Positions 1 to 5,400 of a stretch of 6,435 bases of DNA are shown piece after piece. The position numbers and the translations under genes are program-made. The DNA is taken from the NCBI GenBank assembly GCA_020200935.1, contig JAIVHR010000026.1:1-6435 (forward strand), in the 5' to 3' direction. Numbering within the stretch: position 1 is the first letter of the stretch; each line of letters begins with the position of its first letter. The notes under the pieces are model-generated. The model was not told where the DNA came from. It made no database searches and saw nothing but the letters and a program-made list of their open reading frames with translations. The stretch comes from Sphingomonadales bacterium (GTDB taxonomy: Bacteria; Pseudomonadota; Alphaproteobacteria; Sphingomonadales; Sphingomonadaceae).

Positions 1-2
1 GC

Positions 3-863
3 TCGGGTGCGATCGGCGTCGAATTCGCCAGCTTCTACTCCGATCTCGACGCCGAGGTGACGATCGTCGAGATGCTGCCGCGCGTGCTTCCGGTCGAGGA
101 TGAGGATGTCTCGGCGCATATGGAAAAGACCCTCAAGAAGCAGGGCATGACGATTCTCACGGGCGCGAGCGTCGAGAAGCTCGAAGCCGGCGCCAAGTCC
201 GTCAAGGCCGAGGTCAAGGACGCCAAGGGCAAGACCCAGTCCGACGAATTCAGCCACGCCATCGTCGCGATCGGCATCGTCCCCAATACCGAGGATATCG
301 GGCTCGAGAAGCTCGGCGTGAAGACGGCGAAGAACGGCCATATCGAAGTCGACGGCTTCGGGCGCACCAATGTCGAAGGCATCCTCGCGATCGGCGATGT
401 GACCGGCCCGCCCTGGCTCGCCCACAAGGCCAGCCACGAGGGCGTCGTCGCGGTCGAGAAGCTCGCCGGCAAGGAGCCGCATCCCTTTACCACCGACAAT
501 ATCCCCGGCTGCACCTATTCGCGGCCGCAGGTTGCGAGCGTGGGTCTGACCGAGGCCAAGGCCAAGGAGGCCGGGCGCGAGGTGAAGGTCGGGAAATTCC
601 CCTTCATCGGCAACGGCAAGGCGATCGCGCTCGGCGAGGCCGACGGCTTCGTCAAGACGGTGTTCGACGCCAAGACCGGAGAATTATTGGGCGCGCACAT
701 GATCGGCGCCGAGGTCACCGAACTCATCCAAGGCTACGCCGTCGCCCGCGAGCTCGAAACCACCGAGCAGGAGCTCATCCACACCGTCTTCCCGCATCCG
801 ACGCTCTCCGAGATGATGCATGAGAGCGTGCTCGACGCCTATGGCCGGGTGATCCATATTTAG
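3..863 (+). CDS. lpdA: Dihydrolipoamide dehydrogenase (E3), C-terminal part, 5' truncated by window edge
   Basis: FAD- and NAD-dependent E3 subunit of 2-oxoacid dehydrogenase complexes, which reoxidises dihydrolipoyl groups and makes NADH in the cytoplasm. 286 residues are visible; the family is usually about 465 long, so roughly 180 N-terminal residues, including the FAD ADP-binding motif and the redox CxxxxC, lie outside the window. The first codons read SGAIGVEFASFY, the end of the GxGxxGxEF NAD-binding Rossmann motif. The second FAD contact follows (ILAIGDVTG, about residues 127-135, then LAHKASHEG). The dimerisation domain starts near CTYSRPQVASVG and holds the catalytic His-Glu pair in HPTLSE (about residues 265-270). 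The frame is open from base 3, so the first in-frame GTG at 57 is not a start. It converges on the bactofilin gene. Which 2-oxoacid complex it serves cannot be seen, as the upstream genes are missing. Confidence 0.95.
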   Translation, partial: SGAIGVEFASFYSDLDAEVTIVEMLPRVLPVEDEDVSAHMEKTLKKQGMTILTGASVEKLEAGAKSVKAEVKDAKGKTQSDEFSHAIVAIGIVPNTEDIGLEKLGVKTAKNGHIEVDGFGRTNVEGILAIGDVTGPPWLAHKASHEGVVAVEKLAGKEPHPFTTDNIPGCTYSRPQVASVGLTEAKAKEAGREVKVGKFPFIGNGKAIALGEADGFVKTVFDAKTGELLGAHMIGAEVTELIQGYAVARELETTEQELIHTVFPHPTLSEMMHESVLDAYGRVIHI

Positions 864-871
864 GAGACGCC

Positions 872-895
872 GTGCTCCTGCGCAGGCAGGAGCGC
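872..895. terminator. GC-rich hairpin between convergent genes; possible bidirectional terminator or repeat unit
   Basis: GCTCCTGC (874-881) and GCAGGAGC (886-893) form a perfect 8-bp stem around the loop GCAG. A T:G wobble (873/894) and a G-C pair (872/895) extend it to 10. It starts 9 bp after the lpdA stop and ends 48 bp before the end of the opposing bactofilin gene, so it could stop transcription from both sides. There is no T-tract on either side, so classical intrinsic termination is not demonstrated. The TCCTGCGnAGGCAGGA shape resembles short palindromes that recur between genes in sphingomonads, so it may equally be a dispersed repeat copy. Confidence 0.5.
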
Positions 896-942
896 AGACC
901 CGAGGGGTTCAGGGTAACGACGATCGGTAGATCGGAACGGCT

Positions 943-1446
943 CTAGATGATCGCCGCCTGGCCGCCGTCCTTGGCCGCGGCTTCGGGCTCGTGCCTCGGC
1001 AGCGGCTTGGTCTCTTCCGCTTTGGCCTCGCGGCGTCCGGCCTGCGGCTCTTCCTTCTTCAGGGTGCCGGCGGTCTTGTAACGGAAATGGCCCTCGACAT
1101 GGCCGCCGGTGGCGACGCTCAATTTCTCGTAGGTTACATCGCCCATCACCCGCGCCGAACTTTCGATGATCAGTTCGTTGGCGGTGATCGCGCCCTCGAC
1201 GGTGCCGGCAATCCGCGCCTGTTCGGCGCTGACCGCGCCCTTGATCCGGCTGTTGTCGCCCTGCACCAGCACGCCGCAGCGGATATCGCCCTCGACCTCG
1301 CCATCGACATGAAGATCGACCTTGGCGTCGATATCGCCAGACACCCTGACGTCGGTGCCGATCACCGAGAAGGTCGAGCTGCTAGCCGCGCTCGACGGCA
1401 TTTCGATCTCTCCGCGCGGCGATGAGGGACTGGATTTCGAGAACAT
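943..1446 (-). CDS. Bactofilin (polymer-forming cytoskeletal protein, DUF583 family)
   Basis: 167-residue bactofilin. Members polymerise without nucleotide into cytoplasmic filaments, often membrane-associated, that scaffold cell-wall enzymes. The core spans about residues 25-120 and shows the right-handed beta-helix pattern of short hydrophobic/glycine strands: VIGTDVRVSGDI, LHVDGEVEGDI, SRIKGAVSA, ARIAGTVEGAI, ARVMGDV and GHVEGHF. Flexible tails flank it: a Ser/Pro-rich N-terminus and a charged Lys/Glu/Pro-rich C-terminus (about 128-167), as usual for the family. The ATG at 1446 is chosen because GGAGG lies 9 nt upstream (1456-1460). An internal ATG at 1401 (residue 16) lacks this support. 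The first 65 bp overlap the 3' end of the upstream M23 peptidase gene in another frame, so translation is probably coupled. The pairing with an M23 enzyme suggests a role in localised peptidoglycan remodelling. Confidence 0.93.
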   Translation of the reverse strand: MFSKSSPSSPRGEIEMPSSAASSSTFSVIGTDVRVSGDIDAKVDLHVDGEVEGDIRCGVLVQGDNSRIKGAVSAEQARIAGTVEGAITANELIIESSARVMGDVTYEKLSVATGGHVEGHFRYKTAGTLKKEEPQAGRREAKAEETKPLPRHEPEAAAKDGGQAAII

Positions 1447-2533
1447 GGCTATCCGCCTCCAATAGCGGCCGCGGATTTACCGCGCGGCCATTGATACGCA
1501 CTTCATAGTGCAAATGAGTCGCGGTCGAACGGCCGGTGCTGCCCATCCCGCCGATCCGCGCGCCGCGCTCGACGCGCTGGCCGGGCCGCACCTCGATGCG
1601 CGAAAGATGCGCATAGCGGGTGACGACCCCGGAACCGTGATCGATCTCGACGCAATTGCCATAGCCGCCCTTGCGTCCGGCGAACACAACGCGGCCTCCT
1701 CCGGTCGCGAGAATGCCCTGGCCGGGGCTGCCGCGGAAATCGATGCCGGTATGCATCGCCCGGCCGCCGTTGAAGGGATCGCTGCGAATGCCGAACGGGC
1801 TGGTCATGCGCGCAAACTGCGTCGGCCGGGCCGACGGAATGGCGCGCAACGAAAGCTCCATCACCGCGAGCCGGTTGAGCGCGACTTCGAGTTCGATGAT
1901 CTCTTCATCGATGCCGCTGTCGCGGGCGGCGACCGGCCGCAGCGGGCCGCCCATCGCGCGGCGCGTCAGCATCCGCGGATCGAGCCCGAATTCGCGAATC
2001 GCGTCGGCGGTTTCCTCGGTCTGTTCCTCGACCGCCGCGCGCAGCCGGCGGGCAAAGGCGAATTGGTTGGCCTCGAGCCGGGCAAGCAGCGCGGCGCCCT
2101 TTTCGCCCTCGGGCGCTGCGATCCGCTCGGCCTCACCGGGCTCGACATCGTCCTCATCGAGTTCGAGATTGCCGAAATGGCGTTCGACGAGCGCGTCGAG
2201 CATCCGCTGGCGCTCGGCGACGCTGGCGATCCGGTCCTCGACCGATTCGCGATAGGCCTCGACCTGTTGCTCGGTCGCCTCGACCTGCTGCTCGCGCTGG
2301 TCGAGCGCCACACGCTCGCTCGCGCCCTGCAGCTGCAGCCCGACCATCAGCAAGGTGAAGGCCAGCCAGCTGAACAGTGCCAGCGCGACGATGGCCAAGG
2401 CCCTGATCTGGAATTTGCTGGAAATGCGGATGAAGCGGAGCTTTCCGCCGGAGCGGATATGCAGCTCGTGATCCGGAAAATAATTCCGTATCCGGGCAAT
2501 CAGCCCGGACAATCCCCGCCCCGTCTGTGTCAC
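1382..2533 (-). CDS. Membrane-anchored M23 (LytM-type) zinc endopeptidase with periplasmic coiled coil
   Basis: 383-residue predicted peptidoglycan DD-endopeptidase. Residues 1-43 form a basic cytoplasmic segment, about 44-67 a single membrane helix, and about 70-115 a Glu/Gln/Arg-rich periplasmic coiled coil. An acidic linker (about 122-145) and a helical region (about 147-232) follow. The M23 domain runs from about 243 (MTSPFGIRSDPF) to 355. Predicted zinc ligands are H261 and D265 (HTGID) and H342 (HLH); H309 in YAHLS is the usual second active-site histidine. All are present, so it should be active, unlike degenerate EnvC/NlpD-type activators. The start is GTG at 2533; the only upstream SD-like sequence is a weak AGGG about 6 nt away. 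Its last 65 bp overlap the bactofilin gene. This architecture matches bactofilin-partnered hydrolases of the LmdC type, in which the cytoplasmic tail is thought to contact the bactofilin. Confidence 0.92.
   Translation of the reverse strand: MTQTGRGLSGLIARIRNYFPDHELHIRSGGKLRFIRISSKFQIRALAIVALALFSWLAFTLLMVGLQLQGASERVALDQREQQVEATEQQVEAYRESVEDRIASVAERQRMLDALVERHFGNLELDEDDVEPGEAERIAAPEGEKGAALLARLEANQFAFARRLRAAVEEQTEETADAIREFGLDPRMLTRRAMGGPLRPVAARDSGIDEEIIELEVALNRLAVMELSLRAIPSARPTQFARMTSPFGIRSDPFNGGRAMHTGIDFRGSPGQGILATGGGRVVFAGRKGGYGNCVEIDHGSGVVTRYAHLSRIEVRPGQRVERGARIGGMGSTGRSTATHLHYEVRINGRAVNPRPLLEADSHVLEIQSLIAARRDRNAVERG
1456..1460 (-). promoter_or_regulatory. Shine-Dalgarno site of the bactofilin gene, inside the M23 gene
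   Basis: On the minus strand this reads GGAGG, 9 nt before the ATG at 1446. It lies within the coding region of the M23 peptidase, and it decides the start of the overlapping bactofilin gene. Confidence 0.75.
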
Positions 2534-2568
2534 TACGACCCTAACGATAGTTAATGTGAGTCGCCGCT

Positions 2569-2583
2569 AGCAACATTGTTGCT
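2569..2583. promoter_or_regulatory. Perfect 15-bp palindrome in the divergent intergenic region (possible operator)
   Basis: AGCAACATTGTTGCT is a perfect 7+1+7 palindrome, centred about 43 bp upstream of the M23 start and about 163 bp upstream of the aminotransferase start. The half-site string CATTGTTGC (2574-2582) occurs again at 2656-2664. Position and symmetry fit a repressor or activator site controlling one or both divergent genes. I do not recognise the regulator family. Confidence 0.35.
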
Positions 2584-2682
2584 CATTGGCGAATCTCAGG
2601 GCCGAATGATCGACGAGTCGTTGACCCGCTGCGTTGAGTCGACGGAACATATCCCCATTGTTGCGACGAAACGAAAAATTAA

Positions 2683-2715
2683 GCCCCTTCGCACGGCGCT
2701 CTGGACGCAAGGGGC
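2683..2715 (+). promoter_or_regulatory. Leader hairpin upstream of the aminotransferase gene
   Basis: GCCCCTT (2683-2689) pairs perfectly with AAGGGGC (2709-2715); C2690 and G2691 can also pair with G2707 and C2706 across a bulge. It lies in the presumed 5' leader, ending 23 bp before the ATG at 2739, and would hide the only purine-rich AAGGGG stretch there. It could be a structured leader or chance pairing; no riboswitch class is recognised. Confidence 0.25.
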
Positions 2716-2738
2716 CGGCATATCCTAGCCCGTTTTCC

Positions 2739-3662
2739 ATGGCCCAGGGGACGCATGATTTCACCGAGGATCCGCGCAATGCGGAAATCCGTATCAATAT
2801 CAACGGCGAACTGGTCGATCGGGCCGCCGCCACGGTCTCGGTGTTCGATTCGGGATTCATGCTCGGCGACGGCGTCTGGGAGGGATTGCGCGTCCATAAG
2901 GGTCGAATCGCCTTTCTCGAAGCCCATCTCGACCGGCTGTTCGAAGGCGCCAAGGCGATCGACATGGATATCGGCCTGTCGCGCGAGGCGCTGACGGCGC
3001 GGCTTTACGAGACGCTCGATGCCAACGGGATGGAGGAGGGCGTCCATATCCGGCTGATGGTGACGCGCGGCATCCGCTCGACGCCATACCAGGACCCTCG
3101 CGTCGTCGTGTCGCCGGCGACCGTCGTCATCATTGCCGAGCATAAACAGCCGCTGCCCGAGACGGTCGAAAAGGGTATCCAGCTGTTCACCGTCCATGTC
3201 CGGCGCGGCGACCCGACGGTCCAGGATCCCAAGCTCAACTCGCATTCCAAGCTCAACTGCATCACCGCCTGCATCCAGGCGACGAAAGCCGGCGCCGACG
3301 AGGCGCTGATGCTCGATCCGCACGGCTTCGTCGCGACCTGCAATTCGACGCATTTCTTCATCGTCAGAAAGGGCGAGGTCTGGACCTCGAGCGGCGATTA
3401 TTGCCTCGGCGGGATCACCCGCGCCACGGTGATCGATCTGTGCCGCGCCGCGGGCACTCCGGTTTTCGAGAAGAATTTTTCGCTGACCAACGTCTACGGC
3501 GCCGACGAGGCCTTCGTCACCGGCACCTTCGCCGGCCTCGTGCCGGTCACCGAGGTTGACGGCCGCATCCTCACCGAGGCGCGCGGACCGATGGTCGAGC
3601 GGCTGCAGCGGCTCTACAAGGCGCGGTTCGAGGAGGATGTCGCCGGCAGAACACGGCCGTGA
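2739..3662 (+). CDS. Class IV PLP-dependent aminotransferase (D-amino-acid / branched-chain transaminase fold)
   Basis: 307-residue fold-type IV PLP enzyme, the fold of branched-chain aminotransferase, D-amino-acid transaminase and aminodeoxychorismate lyase. Substrate is not determinable here. Family signs in order: INGELVDRAAATVSVFDSGFMLGDGVWEGLRV at about 21-52 (typical N-terminal domain), RLMVTRG (105-111), SHSKLNCI with K171 the likely Schiff-base lysine (K166 is an alternative), EALMLDPHGFVATCNSTHFFIV (188-209), CLGGITRATV (222-231, phosphate-cup region) and EAFVTGTFAGLVPV (257-270). The ATG at 2739 is chosen because an upstream ATG at 2634 would add 35 Arg/Ser/Pro-rich residues that do not look like family sequence; no good Shine-Dalgarno supports either start. 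Divergent from the M23 gene and followed, after a REP-like region, by lipoprotein and sulfotransferase-like genes. The sequence resembles the C-terminal domain of plant branched-chain-aminotransferase-like proteins more than classical IlvE, as far as I can recall. Confidence 0.9.
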   Translation: MAQGTHDFTEDPRNAEIRININGELVDRAAATVSVFDSGFMLGDGVWEGLRVHKGRIAFLEAHLDRLFEGAKAIDMDIGLSREALTARLYETLDANGMEEGVHIRLMVTRGIRSTPYQDPRVVVSPATVVIIAEHKQPLPETVEKGIQLFTVHVRRGDPTVQDPKLNSHSKLNCITACIQATKAGADEALMLDPHGFVATCNSTHFFIVRKGEVWTSSGDYCLGGITRATVIDLCRAAGTPVFEKNFSLTNVYGADEAFVTGTFAGLVPVTEVDGRILTEARGPMVERLQRLYKARFEEDVAGRTRP

Positions 3663-3682
3663 CGGGAGGGCGCCGTACTCTT

Positions 3683-3752
3683 CTTCTCCCAGTTGGAGAA
3701 GGATACGGAGCCTTGGCGGCGCAGCCGCCTAGGCGGAGTTGGATGAGGGGTT
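3683..3752 (+). repeat. REP-like palindromic unit A (forward copy of an inverted pair)
   Basis: The unit has three parts: a 7-bp hairpin CTTCTCC/GGAGAAG (3683-3689 with 3695-3701), a GC hairpin GGCGGC-gca-GCCGCC (3715-3729), and a terminal GGATGAGGGGTT (3741-3752). The same plan appears in reverse orientation at 3774-3844. Repeats of this CTCTCCC...GGTGAGGGG type are common between genes in many proteobacteria. Confidence 0.7.
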
Positions 3753-3773
3753 TCGCCCTATCGTTGGCTTCGG

Positions 3774-3844
3774 AACCCCTCACCCAGCAAACTCTAAGCT
3801 CCTTCGTCGCTAAGAGTTTACAGCCCTCTCCCTCCGGGAGAGGG
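3774..3844 (-). repeat. REP-like palindromic unit B (inverted copy)
   Basis: Read on the minus strand it has the same plan as the unit at 3683-3752: a 9-bp hairpin CCCTCTCCC/GGGAGAGGG (3824-3832 with 3836-3844, loop TCC), a middle imperfect hairpin AAACTCT/AGAGTTT (3789-3795 with 3813-3819, extended by AGC/GCT past an A-A mismatch), and GGGTGAGGGGTT. The inner arms of the two units (3741-3752 and 3774-3785) match at 11 of 12 positions and can pair into a larger stem. The pair may act as a terminator or mRNA stabiliser for the aminotransferase transcript. Confidence 0.7.
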
Positions 3845-3849
3845 ATAGG

Positions 3850-3885
3850 ATGATCATCCGCATCCCGATGCGCTCGCGGCCGTGA
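3850..3885 (+). CDS. Possible 11-codon leader ORF overlapping the lipoprotein start
   Basis: ATG at 3850 opens MIIRIPMRSRP and ends in TGA at 3883-3885, which shares one base with the ATG at 3885 of the next gene (TGATG). It has a better Shine-Dalgarno (AGGG at 3841-3844, 5 nt away) than the downstream gene. The site lies in the distal arm of the 3824-3844 hairpin. It may couple translation to the lipoprotein gene, or be chance. Confidence 0.25.
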   Translation: MIIRIPMRSRP

Positions 3886-4484
3886 TGGTTCTCGCCCTCA
3901 CCAGAATACCGCGCCTGTGGCGGCTCCTGCTTCTCTCGGCTCTGCTTGCGCTGCTGGTCGCCTGCCAGCAGCGCGTCGTGCCGCCGTCGGACCTCTCCGA
4001 CCCGGCGATTGTCTATATTACCGACTATGGCCGCCATGCCGGCCTGGCGCTTCCCTCCGGCGAAGACCGGCTGACCGAATGGTTCTGGGGCGACTGGCAC
4101 TATTACGCATTGCGCGATCGCTCGTTCGGCTCCGGATTGCGCGCGCTTTTTGCCTCGCCCCGGTCGGCGCTCGGTCGCCTCGATATTCCCGGGACCGATG
4201 CCGCGGCCGTCCGGTCGGCGACCGGCGCGCCGGAGGTGCTCGCCGCCGCGGTCGAGCGATCGGCGGCCGCGGACCTGCATGACGAGCTGTCGCGGCGCTT
4301 TGCGCTGCGCCGGGACACCGAAATCGGCCATGCAAATGGCGAGCGCTTCGTCGAGGACGACGAACATTACAGCCTGTTCCGCAATTCCAATCACCAGGTT
4401 TGCGACTGGCTGCGAAGCATGGGCGCTCGCGTGCATTGTCCAGGTATCGGCGCCGACTTCGTGCTTGTGGATTCCGAGCAGTGA
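3882..4484 (+). CDS. Predicted lipoprotein, DUF2459-like
   Basis: 200 residues, probably exported and lipidated. The N-terminus is basic (RIPRLWR) and then hydrophobic (about 15-27), ending in the lipobox LVAC with C28. The mature part has features I associate with DUF2459: VYITDYGRHAGLALP (44-58, compare the family's D-H-G-W-H-T-G-L pattern), TEWFWGDWHYY (65-75, compare EFGWGD..FY), and near the C-terminus HYSLFRNSNHQVCDWLRSMG (162-181), where the family usually has N-C-N-T-W. Here the first cysteine is serine (S169), while C174 lies five residues later. Function is unknown. The start may be GTG 3882 or ATG 3885; no Shine-Dalgarno directly precedes either. It is 14 bp upstream of the sulfotransferase-like gene, so the two are probably co-transcribed. 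The family call rests on remembered motifs and is moderate. Confidence 0.7.
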   Translation: MMVLALTRIPRLWRLLLLSALLALLVACQQRVVPPSDLSDPAIVYITDYGRHAGLALPSGEDRLTEWFWGDWHYYALRDRSFGSGLRALFASPRSALGRLDIPGTDAAAVRSATGAPEVLAAAVERSAAADLHDELSRRFALRRDTEIGHANGERFVEDDEHYSLFRNSNHQVCDWLRSMGARVHCPGIGADFVLVDSEQ

Positions 4485-4498
4485 GGGGGGAGCGCTCG

Positions 4499-5248
4499 AT
4501 GACAATCCGCATCGCCATGTGGTCGGGGCCGCGCAATATCTCGACGGCGATGATGCGCAGTTTCGCCAGCCGCGCCGACTGTTTCGTCAGCGACGAGCCC
4601 TATTACGGCGCCTATCTGAGCCAGACCGGCTTTTCCCACCCGATGGCGGACGAGATCGTCGCCGACATGGATTGCGACTGGCGCTCGGTAACCGCGACGC
4701 TCAACGGCGATCCGCCCGACGGCAGCGCGATCTGGTATCAGAAGCACATGCCTTCCGAGATGATCGGGCCGGTCGGCATCGCCGATCTCGCCGGCCACCG
4801 CCACGCCTTCCTGATCCGCGATCCGGCGCGGATGATCGCCAGCTATGCCAGGAAGATGGAAGCGGTGACATTCGAGGATATGGGGCTCGAGCGGCTGCAT
4901 CTCTATTTCCGCATCGAGGCCGATCGGCTGGGCCACGCGCCGCCGGTCCTCGAGGGCGCCGACATTCTTGACGCGCCCGAAATAATGCTGCCGAAGCTCT
5001 GCGCAGCGCTCGACATTCCGTGGGACCCGGCGATGCTGTCATGGACGAAGGGGCGGCATCCGCAGGACGGGATCTGGGCGCCGCACTGGTACGGCCGGGT
5101 GATCGAGAGCACGGGTTTCGAGGGTGACGATCGCGGGCCGGTCAAGCTGCCGGAGGATTATCGCGCGCTGTATGAACGCTGCCGCCCGCATTATGAAGCG
5201 CTCAAGGCGCACAGGATCCAGTGTCCCCCGGGCGCATCCGCGCCTTGA
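4499..5248 (+). CDS. Sulfotransferase-like P-loop protein
   Basis: 249-residue cytoplasmic protein with a sulfotransferase-type fold. WSGPRNISTAMMRSF (8-22) corresponds to the 5'-phosphosulfate (PAPS) binding loop; RDPARMIASY (107-116) corresponds to the 3'-phosphate site, with R107 and S115; DEPYY (32-36) and YQKHMP (80-85) are further conserved-looking blocks. Real sulfotransfer is not proven: many members of this branch are annotated only as sulfotransferase family or hypothetical. The ATG at 4499 is chosen because GGGGGGAG ends 6 nt upstream (4485-4492). An earlier in-frame ATG at 4400 would add 33 Arg-rich residues inside the lipoprotein gene and is unlikely. It lies 14 bp after the lipoprotein stop (probable operon) and in the same direction as the aminotransferase, a combination discussed under findings. 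Confidence 0.82.
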   Translation: MTIRIAMWSGPRNISTAMMRSFASRADCFVSDEPYYGAYLSQTGFSHPMADEIVADMDCDWRSVTATLNGDPPDGSAIWYQKHMPSEMIGPVGIADLAGHRHAFLIRDPARMIASYARKMEAVTFEDMGLERLHLYFRIEADRLGHAPPVLEGADILDAPEIMLPKLCAALDIPWDPAMLSWTKGRHPQDGIWAPHWYGRVIESTGFEGDDRGPVKLPEDYRALYERCRPHYEALKAHRIQCPPGASAP

Positions 5249-5349
5249 CCAGATTTTTTGCTGGCGATGTTGGAAGAGTCGTGAGACTCTCCGATTCGCA
5301 GGCCACGAGCTAAAATATCCTTAGGCAAATGAGAAAGAAAATAACAGCC

Positions 5350-5380
5350 GCTGACAACGCTGCGTGACCACTTTGTCAGC
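5350..5380 (-). terminator. Inverted repeat, possible intrinsic terminator for the minus-strand hydrolase
   Basis: GCTGACAA (5350-5357) and TTGTCAGC (5373-5380) form a perfect 8-bp inverted repeat with a 15-nt loop, 20 bp past the hydrolase stop. On the minus strand it is followed, after about 6 nt, by the T-rich TATTTTCTTTC. The long loop and delayed T-tract make it a weak terminator candidate; it could instead be a protein site. The rest of this gap (5249-5400) is AT-richer than the genes and holds a second small hairpin, AGAGTC-gtga-GACTCT (5275-5290), without a T-tract. Confidence 0.35.
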
Positions 5381-5400
5381 TTTGCAAGAATATGTCGCGC

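Noticed and set aside
991..1425. 144-codon plus-strand frame opposite the bactofilin gene
   Set aside because: Antisense shadow; the minus frame has the repeated beta-helix pattern and a good Shine-Dalgarno.
1508..2554. 348-codon open frame on the plus strand, opposite the M23 gene
   Set aside because: Its product is an Ala/Arg/Asp/His-rich string without family motifs; it mirrors a clear M23 protein with complete catalytic residues. High GC content commonly leaves antisense frames open.
2621..2655. TTGACC followed by an A/T-rich ACATAT as a sigma-70 promoter for the aminotransferase
   Set aside because: The -10 match is poor and the spacing is off; not strong enough to annotate.
2634..2738. 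N-terminal extension of the aminotransferase from ATG 2634
   Set aside because: The added 35 residues are Arg/Ser/Pro-rich and unlike the family; starting at 2739 gives a normal length of about 307 residues.
3683..3844. Inverted repeats considered as insertion-sequence ends or a CRISPR remnant
   Set aside because: No transposase, target duplication or regularly spaced identical repeats; the hairpin layout fits REP-like units better.
4400..4498. N-terminal extension of the sulfotransferase-like protein from ATG 4400
   Set aside because: It lies in the lipoprotein gene, encodes an Arg-rich stretch, and lacks the good Shine-Dalgarno found before 4499.
3810..4505. 231-codon open frame on the minus strand, opposite the lipoprotein gene
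   Set aside because: Low-information Arg/Gly-rich product that runs into the REP-like region; the plus-strand frame has a signal peptide, a lipobox and family-like motifs.
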